Positions 25,525-33,916 are shown, numbered from the stretch's first letter. The stretch is 64,000 bases of DNA from Vallitalea sp. (GCA_025210515.1 JAOARM010000038.1:120211-184210); one strand, 5' to 3'. Translations and numbers: made by a program. The notes: generated by a model from the sequence alone, not told the origin.

Positions 25525-27540
25525 ATGAAAAAAAGAATTAGTAAATTATGTTGTTTAAGTATGGCTTCTTTATTAACTTTATCTACAGTATCTTATGCAG
25601 ATAATCATATTAAGAAAGATGAAACAGTTTATGTTAATCTATTATCTAACGGTGATACAAGAGAAATTATAGTAAGTGATTGGATTCATTCAGATGAAGC
25701 AGGTGTAAAAATCACAGATAACTCAATACTTCAAAATATTAAAAATGTTAAAGGTGATGAAAAACCAGTAATAGAAGGAGATAGTATTTCATGGACATTA
25801 AAAGAAAATGATCTTTTCTATCAAGGTGTTACTGATAAGAAATTACCACTTGATATTAATGTTAAATATTATTTAGATAATGAAGAAATATCTCCAGAGG
25901 AATTAGCTGGAAAATCAGGAAAAGTAAAAATCGAACTTGAAATAATCAATTTAGAAAAACATAAAGTAACTATCGATAAAAAAGAAAGAGAGATATATAC
26001 TCCTTTCTCAACAGTGTCAGTTATTGACTTACCAATGGATTATTTTTCTAATGTTAAAGTAAATACAGGTAAAGTTATAAGCGATGGAAATAATCAAATT
26101 ATTACTTATTTAGCAATACCTGGATTAAGTGAATTTTTTGAAGATGAAAAAGAGTTTGTAGATGTACCAGAAAAATTAATAATTGAAGCAGATGTAGAAG
26201 GATTTAAAATGAAGCCAATTATGATTACGGCTACAAGTAAATTTCCAGAAATCAAAGAAATTGATAAAATTGGTAGTTTAAGTGACGTAGTTGATGCAAT
26301 TGATAAAATGGAAGATGCTTCTAATAAATTAAGTAATGCTACAAAAACTTTATCAGAAGGTCAAAACAAGTTTTACACTAACTTCCAAAAATTCAATACA
26401 GGTGTTAGTAAGTTAGGAGAAGGAAACAAAGCCTTAATTGATGGAGTAACTAAATTAGGTGCTGGAATTGATAGTGCATATGCTGGTGCTAATCAAGTTG
26501 CTAACGGAATTAAAACATTTGTAAATAGTACAGGGAAATTTTCAGAAGGTGTAACTTTATTCGGACAAGGAGCTACACAATTTGCTGCTAAATCACAAGA
26601 GTTTTCTAATGGAGCAGGTCAAGTAGCAAATGGTGTAACACAAATAGTTGAGAGTACAGGAAAATTAGAAGCAGGAGCAAAACAATTAGCTGCAGGATCA
26701 AATAAACTTGTTCAAGGTCAAACTCAATTAAATACTGGTATTAAGAGCAGCTTAGAAGGTATAAGAAAAATTATTCAAGCAAAAGAAAAAATGAATCCAA
26801 AAGATCCATTCTTAAAATCATTAAAAGAGTTAGAGCAAGGTCTTGCGGCAGTAGAACAAGGTTCTAAAAAAATGAGTACTGAATTAGATAACTTGCAAAA
26901 AGGTCAAGATACTCTAGCTAAAGGCTTAGGACAATTAGCTGCAGGTTCTAAGAGCTTAAAACCAGCTGCTACTAAGTTACAAGAAGGAAGTAAAGGTCTT
27001 AGCGGTGGTGCTACTAAATTATCAGAATCAGCTAAAGCTTTATCAGCTGGATCAAAACAAATGACAGGTGGAGTTAATAAATTAGTAGAAGGATCACAAG
27101 CTGTTAGTGATGGTTTAGCTAAGTTATCAGCAGGAGCTAAACAAGTATCCACAGGTAAAGCTAAATTACAAAAAGGTAACTCAGATCTTTTAAATGCTTC
27201 AAACCAATTATTAGCAGGTGCTAATAAACTTAATCAAGGTTCAAAAGAACTTAATACTGGTATGAATAAGTTCCATAGAGAAGGTACAATGAAGTTAAAA
27301 GATGGAATGTCAGATAAAATTGATATGCTTGAAGAAGTAGTTGAATTAAAAGACGAACTTGTAAAATTATCTAATGAATATAATAACTTCTCAGGAATAG
27401 ATAGCAATATGGAAGGTACTCTTAAGTTTGTTATGAAGACAGATGAAATTAAAGTAGCAAAAGTTATTGAAGAAAAAACTAGTAAAGCAGAAAAGAAAGA
27501 AAAAGGATTTGTTAACTGGGTAAAAGGATTATTCAAATAA
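25525..27540 (+). CDS. Secreted protein with Leu-x-x-Gly heptad repeats
   Basis: A 671-residue exported protein with a signal peptide (about residues 1-25, ending SYA). Residues about 30-255 form a beta-rich domain; residues about 260-590 hold many heptad-type LxxGxxxL/AxGxxxL repeats (for example LAAGSNKLVQGQTQL, LSAGSKQMTGGVNKL). These resemble the X-X-X-Leu-X-X-Gly repeats of the YhgE/Pip and related exporters-associated proteins and would form a long helical bundle. The tail (about 600-671) is charged and ends WVKGLFK. There is no C-terminal sorting signal. It lies 44 bp after the MMPL gene and is probably its periplasmic/wall-side partner. Confidence 0.82.
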   Translation: MKKRISKLCCLSMASLLTLSTVSYADNHIKKDETVYVNLLSNGDTREIIVSDWIHSDEAGVKITDNSILQNIKNVKGDEKPVIEGDSISWTLKENDLFYQGVTDKKLPLDINVKYYLDNEEISPEELAGKSGKVKIELEIINLEKHKVTIDKKEREIYTPFSTVSVIDLPMDYFSNVKVNTGKVISDGNNQIITYLAIPGLSEFFEDEKEFVDVPEKLIIEADVEGFKMKPIMITATSKFPEIKEIDKIGSLSDVVDAIDKMEDASNKLSNATKTLSEGQNKFYTNFQKFNTGVSKLGEGNKALIDGVTKLGAGIDSAYAGANQVANGIKTFVNSTGKFSEGVTLFGQGATQFAAKSQEFSNGAGQVANGVTQIVESTGKLEAGAKQLAAGSNKLVQGQTQLNTGIKSSLEGIRKIIQAKEKMNPKDPFLKSLKELEQGLAAVEQGSKKMSTELDNLQKGQDTLAKGLGQLAAGSKSLKPAATKLQEGSKGLSGGATKLSESAKALSAGSKQMTGGVNKLVEGSQAVSDGLAKLSAGAKQVSTGKAKLQKGNSDLLNASNQLLAGANKLNQGSKELNTGMNKFHREGTMKLKDGMSDKIDMLEEVVELKDELVKLSNEYNNFSGIDSNMEGTLKFVMKTDEIKVAKVIEEKTSKAEKKEKGFVNWVKGLFK

Positions 27541-27557
27541 TTAATAATGAATTTATT

Positions 27558-27584
27558 AGAGACACTTAGGTGTCTCTTTTTTTT
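27558..27584 (+). terminator. Terminator of the TetR-MMPL operon
   Basis: AGAGACAC-TTAG-GTGTCTCT followed by eight T residues. Confidence 0.9.
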
Positions 27585-27603
27585 GGTAAATTCTAGGGAT
27601 TAT

Positions 27604-27743
27604 ATGGAAGTTTCCACTCCTAGGGTATAGGGTAATATTCCGTCAGCTAGTTAATCGTCCTGATTAAAACAGCTGACCTCGCCATCCGTGGCTCGTGCTC
27701 CATATTACCCTATACCCTATCCGTTGGGCTGATTAAATTTTTA
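27604..27743. repeat. Structured dispersed repeat, copy 1
   Basis: A roughly 140-bp element in the 367-bp gap between the MMPL operon and murB, richer in GC than its surroundings. The outer stem is TAGGGTATAGGGTAATAT (27621-27638) paired perfectly with 27702-27719. Inside are a second hairpin, GTCAGCTAGTTAATC (27642-27656) with 27662-27677, and a small stem GCCA-TCCG-TGGC (27681-27692). Copy 2 is at 52065-52205. Between the copies, three pairs of the outer stem differ on both sides so that pairing is kept. It may be a MITE/REP-like element or a structured RNA; no coding frame was seen. Confidence 0.85.
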
Positions 27744-27790
27744 AGGGCTTCTACAACTGGGGTCAAAAATATGATATAATATAGGCTAGG

Positions 27791-27809
27791 TAATTTTTAA
27801 TAAAAATTA
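27791..27809. repeat. Small inverted repeat upstream of murB
   Basis: Perfect arms TAATTTTT (27791-27798) and AAAAATTA (27802-27809), just upstream of a TATACT-like -10 near 27813. It may be an operator or chance in AT-rich DNA. Confidence 0.3.
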
Positions 27810-27908
27810 TGTTATACTAATAATGAATATCATAAACAGTAAATAAATATATATTAGTTAAGATATTAAATATTTTAATTAGTAGTAAGCATTTGAGAGG
27901 ATGTATAT

Positions 27909-28817
27909 ATGGAAAAAGATATAATTTTGGAGTTAGAAAAAAATATTAATAAAGAAAATATTTTTCAAGATGAAATCATGGCAAAACACACAACTTTTAA
28001 GATCGGTGGGGAAGCTGATGTTTTTATAAGACCTAGTGATGTAAGTGAACTTTCTCATGCTATTAAAATCTGTAAGAAATATAAGATACCTTATTATGTA
28101 ATAGGTAATGGTAGTAATATTTTGGTTAAAGATAATGGATTTAGAGGAGTTATTATACAGATATATAAAAACTTTAACTATGTAGAGATTATAGATGATA
28201 CTATAGTTGCAGGAGCAGGAATTTTGTTATCAAAATTATCTAAGAAAATTGCAGATGAAAGTCTAGAAGGTTTTGAATTCGCTTCTGGTATACCTGGTAC
28301 ATTAGGAGGAGCAATCTATATGAATGCTGGCGCATATGGCGGAGATATGTCTTCAGTTCTAGTTAGTGTTGATGTGATTGATAATAAAGGGAATATAATA
28401 ACTCTTACAAAAGATGAATTAAAGTTAGGTTATAGAACAAGTATAATCCAAGAGACAAATTATATTATACTAAAAGCAATACTAAAATGTAAAAAAGGAA
28501 ACAAAGATGATATATCAAGTATAATCAACGATCTCAATAATAGAAGAAGAACAAAACAGCCATTGGAATTTCCAAGTGCTGGAAGTACATTTAAAAGACC
28601 TGTTGGTTATTATGCAGGAAAGTTAATAATGGATAGTGATTTACGAGGATATAGTATTGGTAATGCACAAGTTTCAGAGAAACATTGTGGCTTCATAATT
28701 AATAAGGGAGATGCCAAAGCAGATGATGTAATTAAATTAATACATCATGTAACAAATACTGTAAAAGATAAATATAATGTGACATTGGAAACTGAAGTAC
28801 GAATTATAGGAGAATAA
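27909..28817 (+). CDS. murB: UDP-N-acetylmuramate dehydrogenase
   Basis: An FAD-dependent reductase that makes UDP-MurNAc for peptidoglycan. The 302-residue product shows the FAD-binding [18 protein letters not shown], the [21 protein letters not shown] segment and the active-site [11 protein letters not shown] with its catalytic serine, plus [16 protein letters not shown] near the C-terminus. The size and motifs fit the shorter type II MurB. It opens the conserved murB-rapZ-yvcK-whiA-crh cluster. GAGAGG lies upstream of ATG 27909. Confidence 0.95.
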   Translation: MEKDIILELEKNINKENIFQDEIMAKHTTFKIGGEADVFIRPSDVSELSHAIKICKKYKIPYYVIGNGSNILVKDNGFRGVIIQIYKNFNYVEIIDDTIVAGAGILLSKLSKKIADESLEGFEFASGIPGTLGGAIYMNAGAYGGDMSSVLVSVDVIDNKGNIITLTKDELKLGYRTSIIQETNYIILKAILKCKKGNKDDISSIINDLNNRRRTKQPLEFPSAGSTFKRPVGYYAGKLIMDSDLRGYSIGNAQVSEKHCGFIINKGDAKADDVIKLIHHVTNTVKDKYNVTLETEVRIIGE

Positions 28818-28851
28818 ACTATATACAGATATAATTGAAAGGATGAACTTA

Positions 28852-29727
28852 ATGCGATTTGTTATAGTTACAGGAATGTCTGGTGCAGGGAAAAGTACGA
28901 CGCTAAAAATGCTTGAAGATATTGGATTTTTTTGTGTTGACAATCTTCCACCAATACTAATTAAAAAATTTGCACAAATATGTTATAGCTCTGACTCTGG
29001 AATTAATAAAGTCGCTTTAGGAATTGATATTCGGGGTGGGAATTTATTTACTGAATTTCTAAGCGAAATAAAAAAACTTGAAGAAGAAGGATACGAATTA
29101 GAAGTTCTTTTCCTTGATGCTAACGATATGACGTTAATAAAAAGATATAAAGAGACAAGAAGAAAACACCCTCTTGTAATAGAAGGTAGAATTCAACATG
29201 GAATAGATAAGGAAAGAAAGATTCTTGAAGAAGCCAAAAAAAGAGCAAATTATATTATTGATACGAGTAAACTATTAACTCGTGAGTTAAAAGTGGAACT
29301 ATCAAAAATATTTATAGAAGGGAAGAAATACGAGAATTTAATTATTACAGTTTTATCTTTCGGATTCAAATATGGAATGCCTTCTGATGCAGATTTAGTA
29401 TTTGATGTTAGATTTCTTCCTAATCCTTATTACATACCAGAGCTAAGACAAAAGACAGGAAATGAAAAAGAAATTAAAGATTATGTTATGCAATGGGAAG
29501 TATCTAATAAATTCATTGATAAGCTAGAAGATATGATTAGTTTTCTTATCCCTAATTATATACAAGAAGGGAAAAACCAATTAGTTATTGCAATTGGTTG
29601 TACAGGTGGAAAGCATAGATCAGTAACACTAGCTAATGAATTATTTAGTAGACTTATAAAACAAGAGTATAGTATTAACATATATCACAGGGATGTAGAA
29701 AAAGATGGAACAGACAGACTCAAATAA
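28852..29727 (+). CDS. rapZ: RNase adapter protein RapZ
   Basis: A 291-residue P-loop ATP/GTP-binding protein (YvcJ in Bacillus). The Walker A is GMSGAGKS (residues 8-15), with VDNLPP and DIRGG next, the [22 protein letters not shown] segment and the C-terminal [10 protein letters not shown] box. In Gram-negatives RapZ controls GlmS through a small RNA; in Firmicutes the YvcJ role is less clear and affects competence. ATG 28852 is preferred since GAAAGG at 28837-28842 is too near to ATG 28843. It lies 34 bp after murB in the standard order. Confidence 0.95.
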   Translation: MRFVIVTGMSGAGKSTTLKMLEDIGFFCVDNLPPILIKKFAQICYSSDSGINKVALGIDIRGGNLFTEFLSEIKKLEEEGYELEVLFLDANDMTLIKRYKETRRKHPLVIEGRIQHGIDKERKILEEAKKRANYIIDTSKLLTRELKVELSKIFIEGKKYENLIITVLSFGFKYGMPSDADLVFDVRFLPNPYYIPELRQKTGNEKEIKDYVMQWEVSNKFIDKLEDMISFLIPNYIQEGKNQLVIAIGCTGGKHRSVTLANELFSRLIKQEYSINIYHRDVEKDGTDRLK

Positions 29728-29763
29728 TGATTGATTGACGATATGAGGAGTGTGTATTATTAG

Positions 29764-30735
29764 ATGATTAATTATAGAGATGATATTAATATAGTTGCTC
29801 TGGGTGGGGGAACTGGTTTATCTACTATGTTAAGGGGGCTAAAAAAATATACAGAAAATCTTTCTGCTGTAGTAACAGTAGCAGATAATGGAGGGAGTTC
29901 AGGTATTCTTCGTAGAGAAATGAATATGCTTCCACCAGGAGATATAAGAAACTGTATATTAGCTTTGGCAGAAACAGAGCCAATAATGGAAAAAGTTTTT
30001 CAATATAGATTTACAGAAGGTAGTTTGAAAGGTCAGAATTTGGGAAATCTATTTTTAGCTGCTCTAAATGGTATATTTGGCAGTTTTGAACAAGCAATTG
30101 AGCAAACTAGTGAAGTATTTGCTGTAAAAGGAAAAGTTTTACCAGTTACTACAAGGAATGTTCAATTATGTGCACTTTATGATGATAATAGTATTATGGT
30201 TGGAGAAAGCGAAATTGTTCAAGCTTGTAAAAATGAAAGAAAACATATTAAAGATATTTGGTTAGAACCAAAAAATCCAAAACCTCATGGAAAAGCAATA
30301 GAAGCAATAGAACAAGCGGATATTGTAGTTCTAGGACCTGGTAGTTTGTATACTAGTATTATACCTAATTTATTAGTTAGAGGAATACCAGAAGCTATTA
30401 AAAAATCTAATCCAAAAGTAATTTATGTAAGTAATATAATGACTCAGCCTGGAGAAACTGATAATTACAATCTGATGAATCATATTAAAGCTATAGAAAA
30501 ATATTTAGGAGAAGGTATTATTGATTATGTTATAGCTAATAATCAGCTAATACCAGATGAAATTTTAGAATTATATTTAGAAGATGGTGCAAAACCAGTT
30601 GAATATGAAAAAAATATATTGAATGATAAAGGAATTGAAGTTATAGAAGTACCATTATTGAAAATACTAGATGATACAACATTAATTAGACATAACTCAG
30701 ATAAATTAGCCGAGGTTATTATATCGATTTTATAG
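29764..30735 (+). CDS. yvcK: Gluconeogenesis factor YvcK/CofD-like
   Basis: A 323-residue cytoplasmic protein of the YvcK/CofD family, needed in Bacillus for growth on gluconeogenic carbon and for cell shape; it binds UDP-sugars. It shows ALGGGTGLSTMLRGLK, VADNGGSSGILR, PPGDIRNCILAL and VLGPGSLYTSIIPNLLV. An in-frame TAG directly before the ATG fixes the start at 29764, with GAGGAG 14 bases upstream, a longer spacing than usual. It lies between rapZ and whiA as in most Firmicutes. Confidence 0.95.
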   Translation: MINYRDDINIVALGGGTGLSTMLRGLKKYTENLSAVVTVADNGGSSGILRREMNMLPPGDIRNCILALAETEPIMEKVFQYRFTEGSLKGQNLGNLFLAALNGIFGSFEQAIEQTSEVFAVKGKVLPVTTRNVQLCALYDDNSIMVGESEIVQACKNERKHIKDIWLEPKNPKPHGKAIEAIEQADIVVLGPGSLYTSIIPNLLVRGIPEAIKKSNPKVIYVSNIMTQPGETDNYNLMNHIKAIEKYLGEGIIDYVIANNQLIPDEILELYLEDGAKPVEYEKNILNDKGIEVIEVPLLKILDDTTLIRHNSDKLAEVIISIL

Positions 30736-30782
30736 CTATACAATTGAATAATTGTTTTAATATTAGAACAAAATATACAGTG

Positions 30783-30811
30783 TTTAATAAAGCTAAGTAT
30801 TATGGTATAAT
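30783..30811 (+). promoter_or_regulatory. Candidate promoter upstream of whiA
   Basis: Extended -10 TGGTATAAT (TATAAT at 30806-30811), with a weak -35 TTTAAT at 30783-30788 (17-bp spacing). It would allow whiA-crh to be transcribed apart from the upstream cluster. Confidence 0.4.
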
Positions 30812-30856
30812 TATGATGATATCTTGGTAAGATAAATATAAATAGGGTGTGATTAT

Positions 30857-31843
30857 ATGTCTTTTTCTTCAAAGGTAAAAGAAGAGTTATCTAGACATAT
30901 TGGCAGTGGTAGACATTGTAGAATTGCTGAGATAGCAGCGATTATTAATATATGTGGTAAAATTAAAGTTAATAACAACAATGACGTTACAATTAAAGTA
31001 CAGACAGAAAATGCAGCTGTTGCAAGAAAATACTTTACATTATTGAAAAAAACATTTAATATTAATGTTGAAGTATTAATAAGAAAAAATACCCAGTTAA
31101 AAAAGAGTAGAATATATGTTATGTATATTACAAATTCTATAGTAGCTCTAAAAATATTAAAGGCTATAGGTATTGTGGAGTTTCAAGATGATGGTACAAT
31201 AATTATTGATTATAAAATTAATCCATTAATAGTTCAAAGTACATGTTGTAAAAGAGCATATATTAGAGGAGCTTTTTTAGGCAGTGGTTCTTTGAGCGAT
31301 CCAGAGAAGACTTATCATCTTGAATTTGTAAGTCAGCATGAAAAACAAAGTGAAGAACTAAGGTTATTAATTAATTCTTTTGGTATGGAATCTAAAACTA
31401 TTATGAGAAAAAAATATTATATTACCTATCTAAAAGAAGGTTCTCAAATAGTAGATTTATTAAATATTATGGAAGCGCATGTTGCTCTTATGGATTTGGA
31501 GAACGTAAGAATATTAAAAGAAATGCGTAATAATGTTAATAGAATGGTAAACTGTGAAACTGCAAATTTAAAAAAAACTGTATCTGCTGCTGTTAGACAA
31601 GTAGAAGATATTAAATATATAGAAAAAACTGTAGGTCTTAATTCTTTACCTGAGCCATTAGAAGAAATTGCTAGAATTAGATTGGAATATACATCAGCTA
31701 CATTAAAGGAATTAGGTACTTATTTGGATCCAACGGTAGGGAAATCAGGAGTTAACCATCGCTTGAGGAAAATAAGTAATATTGCTGAAAAATTAAGAGA
31801 TAAAAGGGAGGATAACAATGATAGACAAAAAAATAACAGTTAA
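30857..31843 (+). CDS. whiA: DNA-binding protein WhiA
   Basis: A 328-residue protein with an N-terminal degenerate LAGLIDADG-like domain (including AYIRGAFLGSGSLSDPEKTYHLEF) and a C-terminal helix-turn-helix (TSATLKELGTYLDPTVGKSGVNHRLRKIS). In Bacillus WhiA influences division and chromosome segregation; in Streptomyces it controls sporulation genes. Its end overlaps the crh-like gene by 26 nt. A decayed copy of part of this gene lies 2.5 kb downstream at about 33809-33916. Confidence 0.95.
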   Translation: MSFSSKVKEELSRHIGSGRHCRIAEIAAIINICGKIKVNNNNDVTIKVQTENAAVARKYFTLLKKTFNINVEVLIRKNTQLKKSRIYVMYITNSIVALKILKAIGIVEFQDDGTIIIDYKINPLIVQSTCCKRAYIRGAFLGSGSLSDPEKTYHLEFVSQHEKQSEELRLLINSFGMESKTIMRKKYYITYLKEGSQIVDLLNIMEAHVALMDLENVRILKEMRNNVNRMVNCETANLKKTVSAAVRQVEDIKYIEKTVGLNSLPEPLEEIARIRLEYTSATLKELGTYLDPTVGKSGVNHRLRKISNIAEKLRDKREDNNDRQKNNS

Positions 31844-32075
31844 AATCGCTTCAGGACTTGAAGCAAGACCAGTAGCTTTATTTGTACAAGTTGCTAGTCA
31901 ATTTGAAAGCAATATTTATGTTGAAATGCAAGAAAAGAAAGTAAATGCAAAAAGTATTATGGGGATGATGTCATTAGGAGTACTCGAGGGTGAAGATATA
32001 ATTATATCTGCTGATGGTTCAGACGAAGATAAAGCAATAAACGAACTAGAAAAATATTTAAGTGAAGAAAAATAA
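31818..32075 (+). CDS. crh: HPr-like protein of the Crh type, lacking the phospho-histidine
   Basis: An 85-residue HPr-fold protein. The PTS phosphorylation site, normally GxHARPA, reads SGLEARPVALF, so the catalytic His15 is replaced by Glu; the regulatory serine region KSIMGMMSLG (Ser46 equivalent) is intact. Bacillus Crh has Gln at that place and lies after whiA, exactly as here, so this is the Crh counterpart: no sugar phosphotransfer, but a target of HPr kinase (hprK at 913-1860) and co-effector of CcpA. The start at 31818 lies inside whiA, with GGGAGG upstream. Confidence 0.88.
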   Translation: MIDKKITVKIASGLEARPVALFVQVASQFESNIYVEMQEKKVNAKSIMGMMSLGVLEGEDIIISADGSDEDKAINELEKYLSEEK

Positions 32076-32092
32076 AATATTAGGGTGTAGTT

Positions 32093-32124
32093 AAAAGACA
32101 TATCTACTAAGATATGTCTTTTTA
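32093..32124. terminator. Bidirectional terminator after crh
   Basis: AAAAGACATATC / GATATGTCTTTT hairpin, with T residues on both sides. It serves the murB-crh cluster and the convergent reverse-strand gene at 32136. Confidence 0.85.
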
Positions 32125-32135
32125 TCTACCTCTTG

Positions 32136-32630
32136 CTAACGGTAATTATTTTTTTGCTTTTTTATTTTATATAACACTTCAATAAATACTAATGTAAACA
32201 AAAACCTAAATAAGTATTTCTTCCAAATATTATTATCATAAGAATGAGTTTTATATAGCCTTGTTCCTTTTGACTTCATTAGATAATTTTTGAAATAATC
32301 TATACCAACATACTTAACTATCCCGTCTGCTTCGTGAACGATATATTCAAATTTATAGGTGTTAAATAATAAGTGTTTTTTTAATACTACTACACCTAAT
32401 TTAGTCATTTCATCACTATTGTACATAAATAAATAGTTAATTAAATAACCTGTTTTAAGAGTATCTATTATTTCTATATTTGTACCTATTTCAATCGGTA
32501 CAAAAGTATTAATTATTTCTATCTGCATATCTTTATTAGAAGTTTCTAAATTATATTTGTAGTTTAATTTTATTACAACAAAATATAAAACAGATATCAA
32601 TACAAATATAAGTAAAATCTTTTTTCTCAA
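32136..32630 (-). CDS. Small membrane protein of unknown function
   Basis: A 164-residue product I do not recognise. It has an N-terminal membrane helix (about 4-22, ILLIFVLISVLYFVVI) and a second hydrophobic segment near the end (about 140-155, YLFRFLFTLVFIEVLY), with an extracytoplasmic-looking loop between (residues 25-135) and a basic tail. The start is TTG with a GGGGGG-type ribosome binding site. It lies downstream of the secreted protein gene 32762-33628 on the same strand, 131 bp away with a terminator between, so the two may be a partner pair. Confidence 0.7.
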   Translation of the reverse strand: MRKKILLIFVLISVLYFVVIKLNYKYNLETSNKDMQIEIINTFVPIEIGTNIEIIDTLKTGYLINYLFMYNSDEMTKLGVVVLKKHLLFNTYKFEYIVHEADGIVKYVGIDYFKNYLMKSKGTRLYKTHSYDNNIWKKYLFRFLFTLVFIEVLYKIKKQKNNYR

Positions 32631-32725
32631 GTTATTTTCCCCCCTGATTACGTACGATATATTGGAAATATTTATTGTGTTGAATTATCATCGTTAAAAA
32701 AATATATACTACTATTGTATAAAAG

Positions 32726-32752
32726 AATAGTCACTTATTATAAGTGACTATT
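32726..32752 (-). terminator. Palindromic terminator between the two reverse-strand genes
   Basis: Perfect palindrome AATAGTCACTTA-TTA-TAAGTGACTATT; on the reverse strand it is followed by CTTTTATA. It ends the secreted-protein gene, perhaps with partial read-through to the next gene. Confidence 0.75.
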
Positions 32753-32761
32753 GCATATCTA

Positions 32762-33628
32762 CTAATACCAACTTACCACATTAAAGTAGTTAAAACCAAA
32801 TAATCTACCATTTAATTCATTAGCTAGCACTGTTTTCCCCCATTGTTCAGGACAAAAATCTTCATAATATATCTGATCTTTATATTTTAAATATTTAGTA
32901 TCGGTAATCACATACTTAACACCTGAAAGTTTTTCATGGTGATTTGTAATAATATCATATGTATGAAAATCATAATGAGTATTAGTAGACTGAACAGTTG
33001 TTTCAATAGCTCCTGATAGTTTACCTGCAATGATACTAATACTTGCGGAGACTAATAGACGTCCAATAAAATAAGCTGCTACTTTAGCAGGAACACTGAT
33101 AGCAGATGCTAACAAAGCTAATATTGTGACATACTCACCTACAAATCCATTAATAGTATATACATGGTCATATACACCTGTTACTTCAGAGTAGGCTTTA
33201 ATTCCATAATTATATTCATACCCTGGATCATAAGTAACCATTGTTAATTTTCCCACATAATCTTTACTTCGGGTTTTCATTGAAAATAATTCACTATTAT
33301 TTAAAATTTCATGCTTACTAACATATTTGCTAGAGTCAATTAATTCATAACCACTTTTTAATCCATTTTTATATTTTGTAGTTATAATTTTATTGGAATT
33401 AGTTTTAATGTTACACATAGTTGTCAATTCATTATTTACAAATTGTGATAGAATTGTTTCACCATCTATAATCTTAGATGTAATTATAACTTCATTACCA
33501 ATGCTATCAATTATCGTTGTTAATATTTCCCCACCATTGTAAGTTTCTTTGACATAGTTAATGTTACTTGCCAGTGCACATTGGCTAAATAAGCAAAAAG
33601 ATACAATTATTGCAATTATTTTTTTCAT
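32762..33628 (-). CDS. Secreted protein with a hydrophobic helical segment, unknown function
   Basis: A 288-residue product with a clear Sec signal peptide (cleavage likely after ALA, residue 20). The mature part starts with a beta-rich, Asn/Thr-rich domain (21-130). It then has a long hydrophobic, Ala/Gly/Ser-rich stretch (about 165-210, with LALLASAISVPAKVAAYFIG and LLVSASISIIAGKLSGAI) able to form a helical hairpin, and a Tyr/Trp-rich tail ending VVSWY. I recognise no family. The layout is like that of membrane-acting exported proteins, but function is unproven. GGAGG precedes the ATG. It is next to the whiA relic, suggesting an insertion. Confidence 0.7.
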   Translation of the reverse strand: MKKIIAIIVSFCLFSQCALASNINYVKETYNGGEILTTIIDSIGNEVIITSKIIDGETILSQFVNNELTTMCNIKTNSNKIITTKYKNGLKSGYELIDSSKYVSKHEILNNSELFSMKTRSKDYVGKLTMVTYDPGYEYNYGIKAYSEVTGVYDHVYTINGFVGEYVTILALLASAISVPAKVAAYFIGRLLVSASISIIAGKLSGAIETTVQSTNTHYDFHTYDIITNHHEKLSGVKYVITDTKYLKYKDQIYYEDFCPEQWGKTVLANELNGRLFGFNYFNVVSWY

Positions 33629-33660
33629 AATACTCCTCCTAAAATCTGAAATTTAACATA

Positions 33661-33692
33661 TATTTACTTATTAATTCATTAACAAGTAAATA
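33661..33692. repeat. Inverted repeat upstream of the secreted-protein gene
   Basis: TATTTACTTATTAAT-TC-ATTAACAAGTAAATA: 15-bp arms with one mismatch and a 2-nt loop, about 35 bp before the start codon of the reverse-strand gene. Likely an operator or hairpin in its leader. Confidence 0.5.
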
Positions 33693-33808
33693 TTATCATT
33701 TTTATTGTCATTTGTAAATATCAAAATATAAAAAAACATATTTTTGATTAAACGGAAATTACATTATATAATCAGACAAAAGAATACAATTTGGTATGTA
33801 AATATAAA

Positions 33809-33916
33809 TATCAGAAAGCAAATACTTATGTAAATATTTGTAAGTTAATAAAATAAGAACAATCAAGGTCTTTATTAATTTTTTTGGTATGGAATCTATA
33901 GTTACTATTAGAAAAA
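33809..33916 (+). pseudogene. whiA: Decayed fragment of whiA
   Basis: This intergenic stretch aligns with an internal part of whiA (about 31300-31412). A 17-nt exact match TTTTGGTATGGAATCTA is at 33882-33898 and 31378-31394; ATTTGTAAGT (33836-33845 and 31324-31333) and AAGG-TTATTAATT also match in the same order, and AGAAAAA follows in both. The frame is broken by small indels and a TAG. It is therefore a relic of a duplicated whiA segment, not a gene. Nothing else coding is seen in this 379-bp gap. Confidence 0.65.

Noticed and set aside
26300..27290. Repetitive DNA in the heptad-repeat gene considered as a tandem repeat or CRISPR-like array
   Set aside because: The repetition is at protein level (Leu-x-x-Gly heptads) with varied codons; no constant repeat-spacer pattern.
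27541..27908. tRNA or other known RNA gene within the GC-richer repeat
   Set aside because: No cloverleaf with T-arm and anticodon features; two copies share a different stem arrangement.
30543..30872. 109-residue reverse frame spanning the end of yvcK and the whiA promoter
   Set aside because: Antisense shadow of yvcK; no start signals.
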